This document shows, piece after piece, positions 8,192 through 17,104 of a stretch of DNA of 64,000 nt; within the stretch, counting starts at the first letter, position 1, and the number at the start of each line of letters is the position of its first letter. The stretch is taken from the NCBI GenBank assembly GCA_031399065.1, contig JANNOM010000046.1:1-64000 (forward strand), given 5' to 3'. This DNA is from JADCRZ01 sp031399065 (lineage in GTDB: Bacteria > Bacteroidota > Bacteroidia > Chitinophagales > Chitinophagaceae). The position numbers and the translations under genes are program-made. The notes under the pieces were generated by a model. The model had not been told where the DNA came from, made no database searches, and saw only the letters and a list, made by a program, of their open reading frames with translations.

Positions 8192-9406
8192 TTGCATTTT
8201 ACAGAGTTTAATTTCCATCCGCAATTATTAGAAGGTATTGATGCTTCGGGATATGTAACCGCCACCCCGGTTCAGGAACAGGTGATTCCGCACATTATGA
8301 AGGGAAAAGACATTATCGCTTCGGCTCAGACGGGTACCGGCAAAACGGCTGCTTTCCTGCTTCCCCTGATGAACTTTCTCATTGATCACAAACACGATGA
8401 TAAAGTGAGTGCCCTGATCGTGGTGCCGACCAGGGAACTGGCCATACAGATTTCGCAGCATATCGAAGGACTTTCGTATTTCACCAATATCAGCTCCATA
8501 GCCATCTATGGCGGAAACGACGGGCAGAGCTTCGTGGCCGAAAAAAAGGGACTTCAAATGGGGGCTGACATCGTAGTATGCACGCCAGGGCGCCTGATCG
8601 CGCACCTCAATATGAGTTATACCTCACTGAAAAACGTGCAATGCCTGATACTCGACGAGGCGGATCGTATGCTGGACATGGGTTTCAGCGAAGACCTGGA
8701 AAAGATTATACAGTCGCTGCCGGTAAAGCGGCAAACACTACTATTTTCGGCCACTATGCCGGAAAAAATACGCCTCCTGGCACGCAAGATTCTTAATAAC
8801 CCAACGGAGATCAATATCGCTATTTCCAAGCCGCCGGAAAAAATTGTGCAAAGAGCTTTCGTGGTCTTCGAAAACCAGAAGTTACCTGTTGTGAAACACC
8901 TGCTCAAAACGACTCCCTTTAAAAGTGCACTTATCTTTTGCAGCCGCAAGGTAAGCGTAAAACAACTGGCGAGGGAACTGCAGCAGGGTGGTTTCTCTAT
9001 CGGAGAGATACATAGCGACCTGGAGCAGAAGCAACGCGAAGAAATGCTGCTGGGATTCAGCAGCGGGCGTGTACCCATACTGGTAGCTACCGATATTTTA
9101 AGCCGTGGAATAGATATTGATACGATCGACCTGGTAATTAATTATGATGTACCGGGCGACGGGGAAGATTATGTGCACCGCATAGGTCGTACCGCACGCG
9201 CAGAAGCCGAAGGCATGGCTTTTACGTTAATAGGTGATCGGGAACAGAACAAATTTGCGATTATAGAAGAGTTGCTGGGTAAGCCGGTGGAAAAAGCGGA
9301 GTTGCCTAAACAACTGGGACCCGTACCTCCCTATCAGCCGCGTTCACGGTCCGCTCATAAAGGCGGTGGCCGCAAGTTCCATCCGCACAAACCTGCCCGC
9401 CGTTAA
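8192..9406 (+). CDS. DEAD-box ATP-dependent RNA helicase, RhlE-like
   Basis: This is a 404-residue superfamily 2 RNA helicase. In order it shows a Q-motif region (TPVQEQVIP), motif I AQTGTGKT, PTRELA, TPGRL, motif II DEAD in ILDEADRMLDMGF, motif III SAT, motif V-like ATDILSRGIDID and motif VI HRIGRTAR. A short basic tail rich in Arg, Lys and His ends the protein and probably binds RNA non-specifically. Family members unwind short RNA duplexes in ribosome assembly, mRNA decay or cold adaptation. The start used is a TTG at 8192; there is no in-frame ATG near the expected N-terminus. A second DEAD-box gene follows closely. Confidence 0.95.
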   Translation: MHFTEFNFHPQLLEGIDASGYVTATPVQEQVIPHIMKGKDIIASAQTGTGKTAAFLLPLMNFLIDHKHDDKVSALIVVPTRELAIQISQHIEGLSYFTNISSIAIYGGNDGQSFVAEKKGLQMGADIVVCTPGRLIAHLNMSYTSLKNVQCLILDEADRMLDMGFSEDLEKIIQSLPVKRQTLLFSATMPEKIRLLARKILNNPTEINIAISKPPEKIVQRAFVVFENQKLPVVKHLLKTTPFKSALIFCSRKVSVKQLARELQQGGFSIGEIHSDLEQKQREEMLLGFSSGRVPILVATDILSRGIDIDTIDLVINYDVPGDGEDYVHRIGRTARAEAEGMAFTLIGDREQNKFAIIEELLGKPVEKAELPKQLGPVPPYQPRSRSAHKGGGRKFHPHKPARR

Positions 9407-9438
9407 ATAAACCATTGCTTTATACTACTTTTACCGGA

Positions 9439-10767
9439 ATGCAGCATACTATGTACTCCCTGGAACAAGTGCTTTCGAATCTTCAGATAGAAAAGCTTAA
9501 TGATATGCAGCTCGCCGCTATAAAGGCTAATGAGCAGCATGATGATGTGATCCTTTTATCTGCCACAGGCTCCGGCAAAACCCTCGCGTTCCTGATACCC
9601 GTGCTTGCATTGCTGGATGAAAAAAGTAAAAAATCCCAGGCACTTATTATAGTACCCTCCCGCGAACTGGCCTTACAGATAGAAAAAGTATTCAAACAAA
9701 TGGGTACTTCATTTAAAGTGACCTGTTGTTATGGAGGCCATCTAAGGGAAACGGAAGAAAATAACCTGATACAGCCACCCGCCTTACTGATAGGAACCCC
9801 TGGCCGGCTGGCAGATCATATAAGAAGAGGTAATATTACGGTAGACACCATACAGACACTTGTACTGGATGAATTCGATAAATCGCTGGAATTAGGTTTC
9901 CGGGAAGAAATGTCGTTCATCATTAGTTCACTACCTGCGCTTAAAAAACGAATACTTACTTCCGCCACGGAGGCGGTGGAAATACCTTCCTTCGCCGGCT
10001 TGCGGCAACCTGAACGACTGGATTTTTTAATATCAACCGATCAATTGCCGGAAGGTTTGGCCATACAAACGCTGCAGAGCGATGGTAAGGACAAACTGGA
10101 CACCCTCTTCCGACTGATCTGCCTGTTGGGCAACCGTTCGGCAGTGGTTTTCTGTAACCACCGCGAAGCGGTGGAGCGAACCAGCATCCTGCTTACGGAA
10201 AAAGGCATTGTCAACGTATTCTATCACGGAGCCATGGAACAGCAGGAAAGAGACAGCGCGCTTTGCAAGTTCAGGAACGGCACAGCGAACGTGCTTGTAA
10301 CCACCGACCTGGCATCGCGGGGACTTGATATTCCGAACATCCGTTATATTATTCATTATCACCTTCCCGACAAGGAAGAAACATTTATACACCGCAACGG
10401 CCGCACCGCCCGTATGGATGCCAGCGGAACCGCCATCCTTATTCTCTCCCCTGAAGAAAAAGCCCCTGGTTATATACCGGTCGATGCAGAACAGCTCACA
10501 CTTCCGGAAGTTGCCGAACTGCCGGAAAAGCCGAAATGGAGCACGTTGTTTATTGCCGCGGGGAAAAAAGACAAAGTAAATAAAATAGATATTGTAGGTT
10601 TTCTATCCAATAAAGGCGAGTTAAAAAAAGAAGATATCGGTCTCATAGAAGTCAAAGATTTTTTCTCGTTCGTCGCTATCCGGAAGGTTAAAATGGGAAA
10701 TGTATTACAGCTTATAAAGAGTGAGAAAATCAAAAACAAGAAAGTTAAGATGGAAATCGCCCGTTAA
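9439..10767 (+). CDS. DEAD-box RNA helicase with DbpA-type RNA-binding domain
   Basis: The helicase core has motif I SATGSGKT, PSRELA, GTPGRL, motif III SAT, TTDLASRGLDIP and motif VI HRNGRTAR. Motif II reads DEFD instead of DEAD. The C-terminal ~80 residues (TLFIAAGKKDKVNKIDIVG, then IGLIEVKDFFSFVAI) match the DbpA/CsdA RNA-binding fold, which in DbpA directs the enzyme to 23S rRNA helix 92 during 50S assembly. The first in-frame codon is a TTG at 9415; the ATG codons at 9439 and 9451 are better candidates, and I use 9439. The gene follows the first helicase by about 30 bases and may be co-transcribed with it. Confidence 0.9.
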   Translation: MQHTMYSLEQVLSNLQIEKLNDMQLAAIKANEQHDDVILLSATGSGKTLAFLIPVLALLDEKSKKSQALIIVPSRELALQIEKVFKQMGTSFKVTCCYGGHLRETEENNLIQPPALLIGTPGRLADHIRRGNITVDTIQTLVLDEFDKSLELGFREEMSFIISSLPALKKRILTSATEAVEIPSFAGLRQPERLDFLISTDQLPEGLAIQTLQSDGKDKLDTLFRLICLLGNRSAVVFCNHREAVERTSILLTEKGIVNVFYHGAMEQQERDSALCKFRNGTANVLVTTDLASRGLDIPNIRYIIHYHLPDKEETFIHRNGRTARMDASGTAILILSPEEKAPGYIPVDAEQLTLPEVAELPEKPKWSTLFIAAGKKDKVNKIDIVGFLSNKGELKKEDIGLIEVKDFFSFVAIRKVKMGNVLQLIKSEKIKNKKVKMEIAR

Positions 10768-10771
10768 CACG

Positions 10772-11857
10772 CTAATAAGCATTTAAGTGGAATTCCTGTT
10801 TGCCTGTCTTCTTACCGTTCACCTGTATTTCTATAAAATGAGTGCCGGGGAAATGTTTACGTGTAGTGAAATCCCTGATCAATTGTTTTTTAATAATACG
10901 AATCTTTTGATCAGCACCCAGAATAAACTCTTTTAGCTTAAATACTTTGGGTGACAGCTCACCGGATTTCTTGCGATAATGTATAATATAGTCTACCACC
11001 AATTTCTGAGGCCGGGTCCTGGCAGAGGCAATGGTAAATTCGAAGTGAAGCAGGTCCCCCAATATTATTTTGTTAGTGTGAACGATAAAATTCTCCACTT
11101 TAATACGTACATTCTTTTCGAAGTCAAACACCGATAAGGAGACGCTATTTCCTTTTTTTATAAGTGAGCGGCTGGCATGGCGGATGATCCACGAAGTATA
11201 CGGATGGGATCTATCCCACTGATGAATAAGATCCAGCATATAATCCGGATTATCTTTAGAGATATCATTCAGGTGATTGGCTACAGACTTGCGCACAAAC
11301 AATTCCTGGTCTGCATTTAAAGCGGTGAGTATCGGCGTGGTAACAGCTGGTGACTTTATCACTTCATCGAGCTTGAACGACCAGGGTAACCGGGGCCGGC
11401 TGCCTTCGGAAGCCAGCCGGCGTACATGGTAGTTGTTGTCTTCTGCCCAGCGGTACATCACATGTATGGTTTTCTTAAAATCTCTTTTTAAGAATTCACG
11501 GATGGCAAATTCGGAAGAACCGAACTGGGTAAAGTAATGAAGGGCTTCCATTGAATCGTCGAAGTGACGGTGTCCATACAAACCGACATAATCAGGGAAT
11601 AGGAGATTGGTATATCCCTTTGGGGAATTCCGGATTACGTTATACATTATTTTCAACGCCTTCTTAAAATCGCCCGGCAAATGATTTTTCAGGGTTATGG
11701 ACGTATTCCGCATGCGGGCATTCAGCGATAAAGATTCGAAATCAAATGTTACTTCTTTTACAAACGCAGAGGGATTAAAACGATTATACGCGTTATGAAA
11801 TCCGGCTGCCAGTTCTTCATAAAATCTCCTGTTAAACATTTCTTTCAGCGGTTCCAT
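10772..11857 (-). CDS. AlkC-like DNA alkylation-repair glycosylase
   Basis: The 361-residue protein begins MEPLKEMFNRRFYEELA, a start typical of AlkC, and continues with helical HEAT-like repeats (for example LFVRKSVANHLNDISKDNP, around residues 180-205). These repeats form the concave DNA-binding surface of the AlkC/AlkD glycosylases, which remove N-alkylated bases without flipping them. The last ~100 residues look like a beta-sandwich (LHFEFTIASA, LVVDYIIHYRKKSG, HFIEIQVNGKK) and match the Ig-like C-terminal domain of some AlkC proteins. It converges with the helicase gene, the stops being 4 bases apart. Catalytic specificity was not assessed. Confidence 0.83.
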   Translation of the reverse strand: MEPLKEMFNRRFYEELAAGFHNAYNRFNPSAFVKEVTFDFESLSLNARMRNTSITLKNHLPGDFKKALKIMYNVIRNSPKGYTNLLFPDYVGLYGHRHFDDSMEALHYFTQFGSSEFAIREFLKRDFKKTIHVMYRWAEDNNYHVRRLASEGSRPRLPWSFKLDEVIKSPAVTTPILTALNADQELFVRKSVANHLNDISKDNPDYMLDLIHQWDRSHPYTSWIIRHASRSLIKKGNSVSLSVFDFEKNVRIKVENFIVHTNKIILGDLLHFEFTIASARTRPQKLVVDYIIHYRKKSGELSPKVFKLKEFILGADQKIRIIKKQLIRDFTTRKHFPGTHFIEIQVNGKKTGKQEFHLNAY

Positions 11858-11894
11858 AAGCGCAATATGATTCGTTTGCTCTAAATATCTTAGT

Positions 11895-12641
11895 CTACTT
11901 CTTAATCCCCGGATATTGCATATCCAACCCTTTCAGGGTATCCCTGATTTTTTCCGCAATGATGAATTCCTTATACCAGTTTTGATCGGATGGTACAATG
12001 ATCCATGGCACTTCGTTACAATTGCTGAAGCAGTCCTCGTACATTTTCATGTATTCGTCCCATAGTTCAGACTCTTTAAAGTCATTTTCGTTATACTTCC
12101 ATTGTTTGGCGGGGTCCTTAATACGCTCCTGTAACCGTTCATGCTGCTCCTCTTTTGAAATATGCAGGTAGAATTTGAGAATATGCGTATCGTTGTGCGT
12201 TTCCAGCAAACGTTCAAAGTCGTTGATGGCGTGCATACGACTGACTGCTGTTTTGTCGTTGCACCATTTATGTACGCGGGTTACGAGTATATCTTCGTAA
12301 TGAGAACGATTAAACACTTCTATCATTCCTTTTGGCGGGGTTACCTGGTGGATGCGCCATAAAAAATCATGACTTAGTTCTTTTTCAGTAGGTACTTTGA
12401 ATGAGTCTACTCTTACACCCTGGGGATTGACGGCACCGAACACATCTCTTATCAGTCCGTCTTTACCGCTGGCATCCATTCCTTGTAGTATAACCAGCAA
12501 AGAGTGTTTACTCTCCGCGTACAGCAGGTTCTGCAATTCGTTCAGTTCCTCCAGTATCCTGCCGGTTTTAATCTTTGTATCCTGTTTATCATGGTCTTTT
12601 GGTGCTCGGGTGCTTATCTCTTTAAGAATGATTTTTGACAT
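11895..12641 (-). CDS. PPK2-family polyphosphate:nucleotide phosphotransferase
   Basis: This 248-residue kinase has the PPK2 P-loop GMDASGKDG, followed by the family signature GVRVDSFKVPT and the lid region NRSHYEDILVTRVHKW. PPK2 enzymes move phosphate between polyphosphate and nucleoside mono- or diphosphates in the cytosol. The size fits the single-domain classes. Class I and III enzymes cannot be told apart by eye, so the favoured nucleotide is left open. It lies 37 bases upstream of the AlkC-like gene on the same strand, so the two may be co-transcribed. Confidence 0.93.
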   Translation of the reverse strand: MSKIILKEISTRAPKDHDKQDTKIKTGRILEELNELQNLLYAESKHSLLVILQGMDASGKDGLIRDVFGAVNPQGVRVDSFKVPTEKELSHDFLWRIHQVTPPKGMIEVFNRSHYEDILVTRVHKWCNDKTAVSRMHAINDFERLLETHNDTHILKFYLHISKEEQHERLQERIKDPAKQWKYNENDFKESELWDEYMKMYEDCFSNCNEVPWIIVPSDQNWYKEFIIAEKIRDTLKGLDMQYPGIKK

Positions 12642-12699
12642 GGAGGCATTTTCAGCGGAAATTACAGCTTTGTTGGCTTATTTCGTCCACGCTCTATAA

Positions 12700-13971
12700 T
12701 TATACGGACTTCATTACACCTATCTGCTTACCTTCCCAATCGGGAAACAATGATTTATTGTCCCTGATCTTTAAATGCCTTCCGGCTACTTCGCTGAACA
12801 CCGCCCTAAAATCGGTCGTCACTGCGAGATCCCGCTTATCTTCCAGGTTCTCGATAGAAAGGGGACTCATTGTACCATGTACCTTGCCCCCATTTACATC
12901 ATTACCCAGGATAAAGTTACAGGATGCCCGTCCATGATCGGTACCGCCGGTGCCGTTTTGTTTTACGGTGCGACCGAACTCCGTCATAGACATTACCGTA
13001 ATATCATCCTGGTAATTTCCAAGATCAGTATAGAAAGCAACGATACTGTTAGTCAGGTCGGCCACGTTACGCGCAAATATGCCGTTTTCTTTGCCCTGGT
13101 TAAAATGGGTATCCCATCCGCCCGACTCAGCGAAAGCCACTTCAAGTCCCACATCTAATTTGATAAGCTGTGCTATCTGTTTCAGCGAATTACCCAGCGG
13201 TGAAGTGGGATATACTGCGGCATTTTCGGGTTTATAATTTTTCGTATCCGCTTTTTCCAACATTTTGATCGCATCGAAACTCTCTTTGCCGGTCTCTTTC
13301 AAAAGAGAAACGGATGCTTTATCATACAGTTCTTCAAAGCTTTTTGCCGTCATATTAGCCGATAGCGGATTGCCGCGATTTTGCAAAGCGAAACTTTGCA
13401 GATCTTTTATGGCGACAGTAGCATTTTCTCCATAAAAAGACCTGGGTAAAGAGGATGTAAGACTCACCGCCTGAAAAGGTGTTGCGCCTTCATGACCTAA
13501 CAAGCCGACCGCCCTGTTAAGCCAGCCGGTAGCGGTGCCTTTATTGAAGGGTGTTCCTGATTCCATATAATCCTGCGCATCAAAATGCGACCTGGTATTA
13601 TTGGGGGAACCAATGCCGTGCACGATGGCCAGTCGCTTTTCCCGGAAAAAGGGTTCGAAAGCTGCCATGGCAGGATGCAGACCAAAGCGCCCATCAAGAT
13701 CGATCAGGGGTTTATCTGAAGCACCCTTCGCAGCCGTCATAAATAAGTTGGGCCTTGCCGCCTGCAGGTAGGCATCGGTGAAGGGAGTTACCGCCATCAG
13801 TCCATCCATTGCCCCGCGCTGGAAGATACAGATCATCACCTTTTTTCTTTTATAAGGAAGTAATATTTTACTGCTATTGGCGGCACGTGCCATAAAAGAA
13901 GGCATGCCTCCTACACCTATCCCGAAAAGTGCCACACCTCCATATTTCAAAAATGCTCTTCTGTTAGTCAT
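12700..13971 (-). CDS. DUF1501 protein with Tat-type signal
   Basis: The 423-residue protein has a twin-arginine type leader (MTNRRAFLKYGGVALFGIGVGG) and then the alkaline-phosphatase-like fold of DUF1501. Family marks include ICIFQRGAMDGL, a region with HGIGSPNNTRSHFDAQDYMESGT reduced here to the HFDAQDYMESG core, the SGGWDTHFNQG motif, and TEFGRTVKQNGTGGTDHG near the C-terminus. Clustered Asp and His in these motifs suggest metal binding, but no activity is established for the family. It follows the DUF1800 gene by 34 bases; the two families are commonly paired, implying one exported system of unknown role. Confidence 0.93.
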   Translation of the reverse strand: MTNRRAFLKYGGVALFGIGVGGMPSFMARAANSSKILLPYKRKKVMICIFQRGAMDGLMAVTPFTDAYLQAARPNLFMTAAKGASDKPLIDLDGRFGLHPAMAAFEPFFREKRLAIVHGIGSPNNTRSHFDAQDYMESGTPFNKGTATGWLNRAVGLLGHEGATPFQAVSLTSSLPRSFYGENATVAIKDLQSFALQNRGNPLSANMTAKSFEELYDKASVSLLKETGKESFDAIKMLEKADTKNYKPENAAVYPTSPLGNSLKQIAQLIKLDVGLEVAFAESGGWDTHFNQGKENGIFARNVADLTNSIVAFYTDLGNYQDDITVMSMTEFGRTVKQNGTGGTDHGRASCNFILGNDVNGGKVHGTMSPLSIENLEDKRDLAVTTDFRAVFSEVAGRHLKIRDNKSLFPDWEGKQIGVMKSV

Positions 13972-14005
13972 ATCGTTATTTTAATATACTTCAATAATAA
14001 AATCC

Positions 14006-15937
14006 CTATCTCCGCTGGAATTCAGGAGAGCCTATAATGATGCCTACCACCTGGGTCAGCATATATTTATCGTTTTTAGCCAGGGCCAACTGCCTGCTGA
14101 CGGACGCTCTTTCTTTTTCAGCAGTGTCTGTCATCATATCATTATTGTCCATCATCGCCTGCGAAGCATTCCCTTCCATCTGCATGTCCCGTTTCTCCCT
14201 CGGTTCATCCGATTTGCCTGCGGCGGCGTTGATCTTTTTTTCCAGTTCAGGATCGTTGAGTAACGGTGTAAGCCTTTTGATAGTTTCCGTGAGGTCGCGC
14301 TCCGGCATTAGAAGAGCGGAATAAGTAGCCAGTGCCGCTTGCGTACTCTCTGGTTCATGCCCTTCATTCAACGCTATCAGGTTCACTTTTACACCGGGTA
14401 TTCGTTGCTGCGCCAGCGCAAGTCCGAAGTTCATACGGTTTAATAAAGAGCCTGTATTGATCCAGTAAGTTCCTTTATCCGGGAAACCGGTAGGTGCCTG
14501 GTAAAAGTACATTTTCTGACCCATCTTGTCGAGCCAGGTGAACAGTTGATATGGTTGTACAATGGTTGCACGCAGACTGCGCACGGCACTCATAGTAAGT
14601 TCGAAAGGAGATTTTGTTTTCTCTCTTAAAGCTTCTTTACTCCAGAACTCCGGAGAAGACACCATGGTAATTAATACCTCCTTGATATCGCCGTTTTTAT
14701 TTAAAAATGTAGTGGCCATCTTGTTGATCAGCGACGCCGGAGGATTGTCGCTTACAAAACGGACGGCCAGTTTCCCAGAAATGAATTTCGCCGTAGAAGC
14801 ATGGTGAGCCAGCATCTTAAGCAGTTCCACCCCTTCCTGGTATCCCCCGCTTCCCTTGAAGGTTTTACCCAGCACTACCTTATCGCTGTTATCATGACGA
14901 TTGGGAGTAAATAAAAAATCTCCTTCACGCACAAAGCCCCTTTCCGCCAGTTTATCTTCCCCTACCCTATCCAGTAGCTTCTGGATGGCCCCCGTACGTC
15001 CATATTCTCCCATAGGGTAAATAGTCCAGCCGGTTAATACCCCCGCAGCCTGTGTTACATCCTGCTGTGTATAACCCCCATCCACGCCCAGCGTGTGCAG
15101 TTCCATTACTTCGCGGGCATAGTTCTCGTTAAGTCCCTGCCCCTTTTTTTTCTGCGCCACCCTTTTTTTAAATGGTCCCCCGTTGTTATCCATATCGCTG
15201 TTAACACCGCTGCTGCTAAAATTATCGAGGTATAGCAGCATGGCAGGCGACTTCGCCGTAGCCAGCAATAGTTCTTCAAACTTGCCCAATGCATTAGGCC
15301 TTATAACATCCCTTTCATATGCCGGTATAAACCGGGCACAATCATTTTTAGTGATGGAGACGTTAAAATGATTAAACCAGAAGTCTGTAAGTACTTCCTG
15401 CAACTGGTTTTCGGTATATGCGGCCCTGTATATTTTCTGGTTGATGAACTGGCGGAAGAGTTCCCGTTCGGGCTTCATTCCTTTGGCACTCATAAAAGAA
15501 TCCAGCTTGCTCCTATACTCTTTATTATTTTGTTTGTTGACAGAATCTTTATTTATCACCCCCTCCGCGATGGCCATACGTACCAGTTGTCCCCCCCTGG
15601 GGAATGTTTCACTCACCTTCTGATTGGAATAACCAAGCAGGTCGTAGCCTGCAAGCAGTTGCTTCAGCGAATCATCGCCTGCACGGCTCTCTAACTGTTT
15701 TTTAAACCATTTCAACAGGCCTGTTTTAGTCACTTCATCTACCTGGCCGGGAGTAGCCCCGTAAGTAAACCTGCCTAACAGGTGCGCCGCTGCCTGCTTT
15801 TCCGTTAATCCCGCTGCTTTATAAGGCATACTGACGGGTTTTTGAACGGCTATATCCTCATACAGGAATGATGATAACGGTAGCCCCATTGCGGCCAACA
15901 GAAGAAGTAACAGATATTTTTTAAGATTGATTTTCAT
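14006..15937 (-). CDS. DUF1800 protein, partner of the DUF1501 gene
   Basis: This 643-residue protein has an N-terminal signal peptide (MKINLKKYLLLLLLAAMGLP), then the DUF1800 body: HLLGRFTYGATPGQVDEV near the start, FWFNHFNVSITK, the NYAREVMELHTLGVDGGYTQ core, and HTLGVDGG-type turns followed by FTPNRHDNSDKVVLGK. A low-complexity Met/Asp/Asn segment near residues 590-615 is probably a flexible linker. Family function is unknown; the protein is presumed exported. It is immediately upstream of the DUF1501 gene and almost certainly co-transcribed. Confidence 0.93.
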   Translation of the reverse strand: MKINLKKYLLLLLLAAMGLPLSSFLYEDIAVQKPVSMPYKAAGLTEKQAAAHLLGRFTYGATPGQVDEVTKTGLLKWFKKQLESRAGDDSLKQLLAGYDLLGYSNQKVSETFPRGGQLVRMAIAEGVINKDSVNKQNNKEYRSKLDSFMSAKGMKPERELFRQFINQKIYRAAYTENQLQEVLTDFWFNHFNVSITKNDCARFIPAYERDVIRPNALGKFEELLLATAKSPAMLLYLDNFSSSGVNSDMDNNGGPFKKRVAQKKKGQGLNENYAREVMELHTLGVDGGYTQQDVTQAAGVLTGWTIYPMGEYGRTGAIQKLLDRVGEDKLAERGFVREGDFLFTPNRHDNSDKVVLGKTFKGSGGYQEGVELLKMLAHHASTAKFISGKLAVRFVSDNPPASLINKMATTFLNKNGDIKEVLITMVSSPEFWSKEALREKTKSPFELTMSAVRSLRATIVQPYQLFTWLDKMGQKMYFYQAPTGFPDKGTYWINTGSLLNRMNFGLALAQQRIPGVKVNLIALNEGHEPESTQAALATYSALLMPERDLTETIKRLTPLLNDPELEKKINAAAGKSDEPREKRDMQMEGNASQAMMDNNDMMTDTAEKERASVSRQLALAKNDKYMLTQVVGIIIGSPEFQRR

Positions 15938-16078
15938 CTTGTCAGTTTATTAATGGCCGTTTAAGTGAATGATAATTTAAAACAACTTTTATTCCCGATG
16001 TATTATGACGCTGATTCATTATTTAAGTTTAACAGCCGGAGCGTTTTTTCACTATTTTTACCAATAATAATCAATGAT

Positions 16079-16300
16079 ATGGCTAAGACAAAACTTACGG
16101 TAAACAATAACGGCTCCCTTAAAATTGAAGGTGAATTCGAGATAGTGGATAAAAATGGCAATGTGTATGGACTGGCTGGCAGGGAAATAGTGTCTATATG
16201 CCGCTGCGGTCTTTCCCAGAACAAACCTTTTTGCGATGGGGCTCACAAGGGTCATTTCGAGCACGAAGCAGAGGCATTCGACCTGCCTCCCAAAAAATAA
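16079..16300 (+). CDS. CDGSH-type iron-sulfur protein
   Basis: From the ATG at 16079 the product is 73 residues (MAKTKLTVNNNGSLKIEG). It contains one CDGSH motif, CRCGLSQNKPFCDGAH, with the C-x-C-x9-C-x3-H spacing that holds a 2Fe-2S cluster through three Cys and one His. Longer in-frame starts back to 15965 add a hydrophobic stretch not typical of the family and are rejected. These small proteins carry electrons or clusters in the cytosol. The gene converges on the small membrane-protein gene, 16 bases apart. Confidence 0.9.
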   Translation: MAKTKLTVNNNGSLKIEGEFEIVDKNGNVYGLAGREIVSICRCGLSQNKPFCDGAHKGHFEHEAEAFDLPPKK

Positions 16301-16316
16301 TTAATTTTCGGAACTG

Positions 16317-16637
16317 TTAGTGTTGTCTGCTGCCGGAAGAATAGCCGGGGAGTACCAGGAACTTTACCACGGCATGGGCAATAAGAGACAATGCAAACGC
16401 TACCAGCACAGGAAGTATCTTTTTAAAAGGGGTATCGAATACATCTGCCATGGACGACACGCCTTTACCTGAATAATTAAACAGCAGGATACTTACCAGG
16501 ATACCCGCCAGCCACAAGGTACCGTGCGACCAGAAATATTTATAGGGGTGGTACCCTCTTTTTCCGAACGAAGTAAAGATGAGTATTAGGTGCGCAACAA
16601 AAAATAAAACGGCTGCAAATAATAACGTCAGCATCAT
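16317..16637 (-). CDS. Small membrane protein of unknown function
   Basis: The 106-residue protein has three clear hydrophobic segments (starting near residues 3, 36 and 72), separated by short basic loops such as SFGKRGYHPYKYFW. No enzymatic or transport motif is visible. It stands alone between a convergent CDGSH gene and a mutarotase gene 119 bases upstream. I do not recognise the family. Confidence 0.7.
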   Translation of the reverse strand: MMLTLLFAAVLFFVAHLILIFTSFGKRGYHPYKYFWSHGTLWLAGILVSILLFNYSGKGVSSMADVFDTPFKKILPVLVAFALSLIAHAVVKFLVLPGYSSGSRQH

Positions 16638-16756
16638 AAAGTAAAAAGGTTTATGCGGCTAAGATAACAAAAACTTTAAAGATAAAAATACGGATTTCGC
16701 TGTTGTGCTATAGCATTGTTGATCGGTTTATCAACTTGTTTTCTTTATTCCTCCCA

Positions 16757-17092
16757 TCATAGTTGAAATATTTGATCGGCCACCATCCATTTTTCACCAT
16801 TGCCGGCAAAAGGCATAGACTGCTGGTATTTCCACATCAGTTGTTCCCATTCCTGCACTTTAGCATTAGCCAGGTCCATAGACGCTTTTCTCTCAAAGCT
16901 AAAATCATCCTCTGTTTCCATCAGCATAATCAGGCGGTTGCCGATCCTGTATATATCCATGCGGGTAATACCAGCGTCCCGGATGCTTTTTGTTATTTCC
17001 GGCCAGGTATTACCTGGCTGGTGCCATTGTTCATATTCCTTTATTAATTCCGGGTTATCCACCAGGTCAACGGCCAGGCAATATCTTTTCAT
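16757..17092 (-). CDS. L-rhamnose mutarotase (RhaM-type)
   Basis: This 111-residue protein has the compact dimeric alpha/beta ferredoxin-like pattern of the RhaM/YiiL mutarotases. Visible family features are EYEQWHQPGNTWPEI, with conserved Tyr and His used in anomer exchange, DIYRIGNRLIMLMET, and a C-terminal WEQLMWKYQQ. The enzyme interconverts the alpha and beta forms of a 6-deoxy sugar after uptake. It starts 12 bases downstream of the FucP-type transporter gene, so the pair is one transcript. The fold favours rhamnose while the transporter favours fucose, so the natural sugar is unresolved. Confidence 0.88.
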   Translation of the reverse strand: MKRYCLAVDLVDNPELIKEYEQWHQPGNTWPEITKSIRDAGITRMDIYRIGNRLIMLMETEDDFSFERKASMDLANAKVQEWEQLMWKYQQSMPFAGNGEKWMVADQIFQL

Positions 17093-17104
17093 ATGATTAT
17101 GTAA

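Noticed and set aside
15965..16078. A 38-residue N-terminal extension of the CDGSH protein
   Set aside because: The extension is hydrophobic and Phe-rich, unlike the family, while the ATG at 16079 gives the usual compact size.
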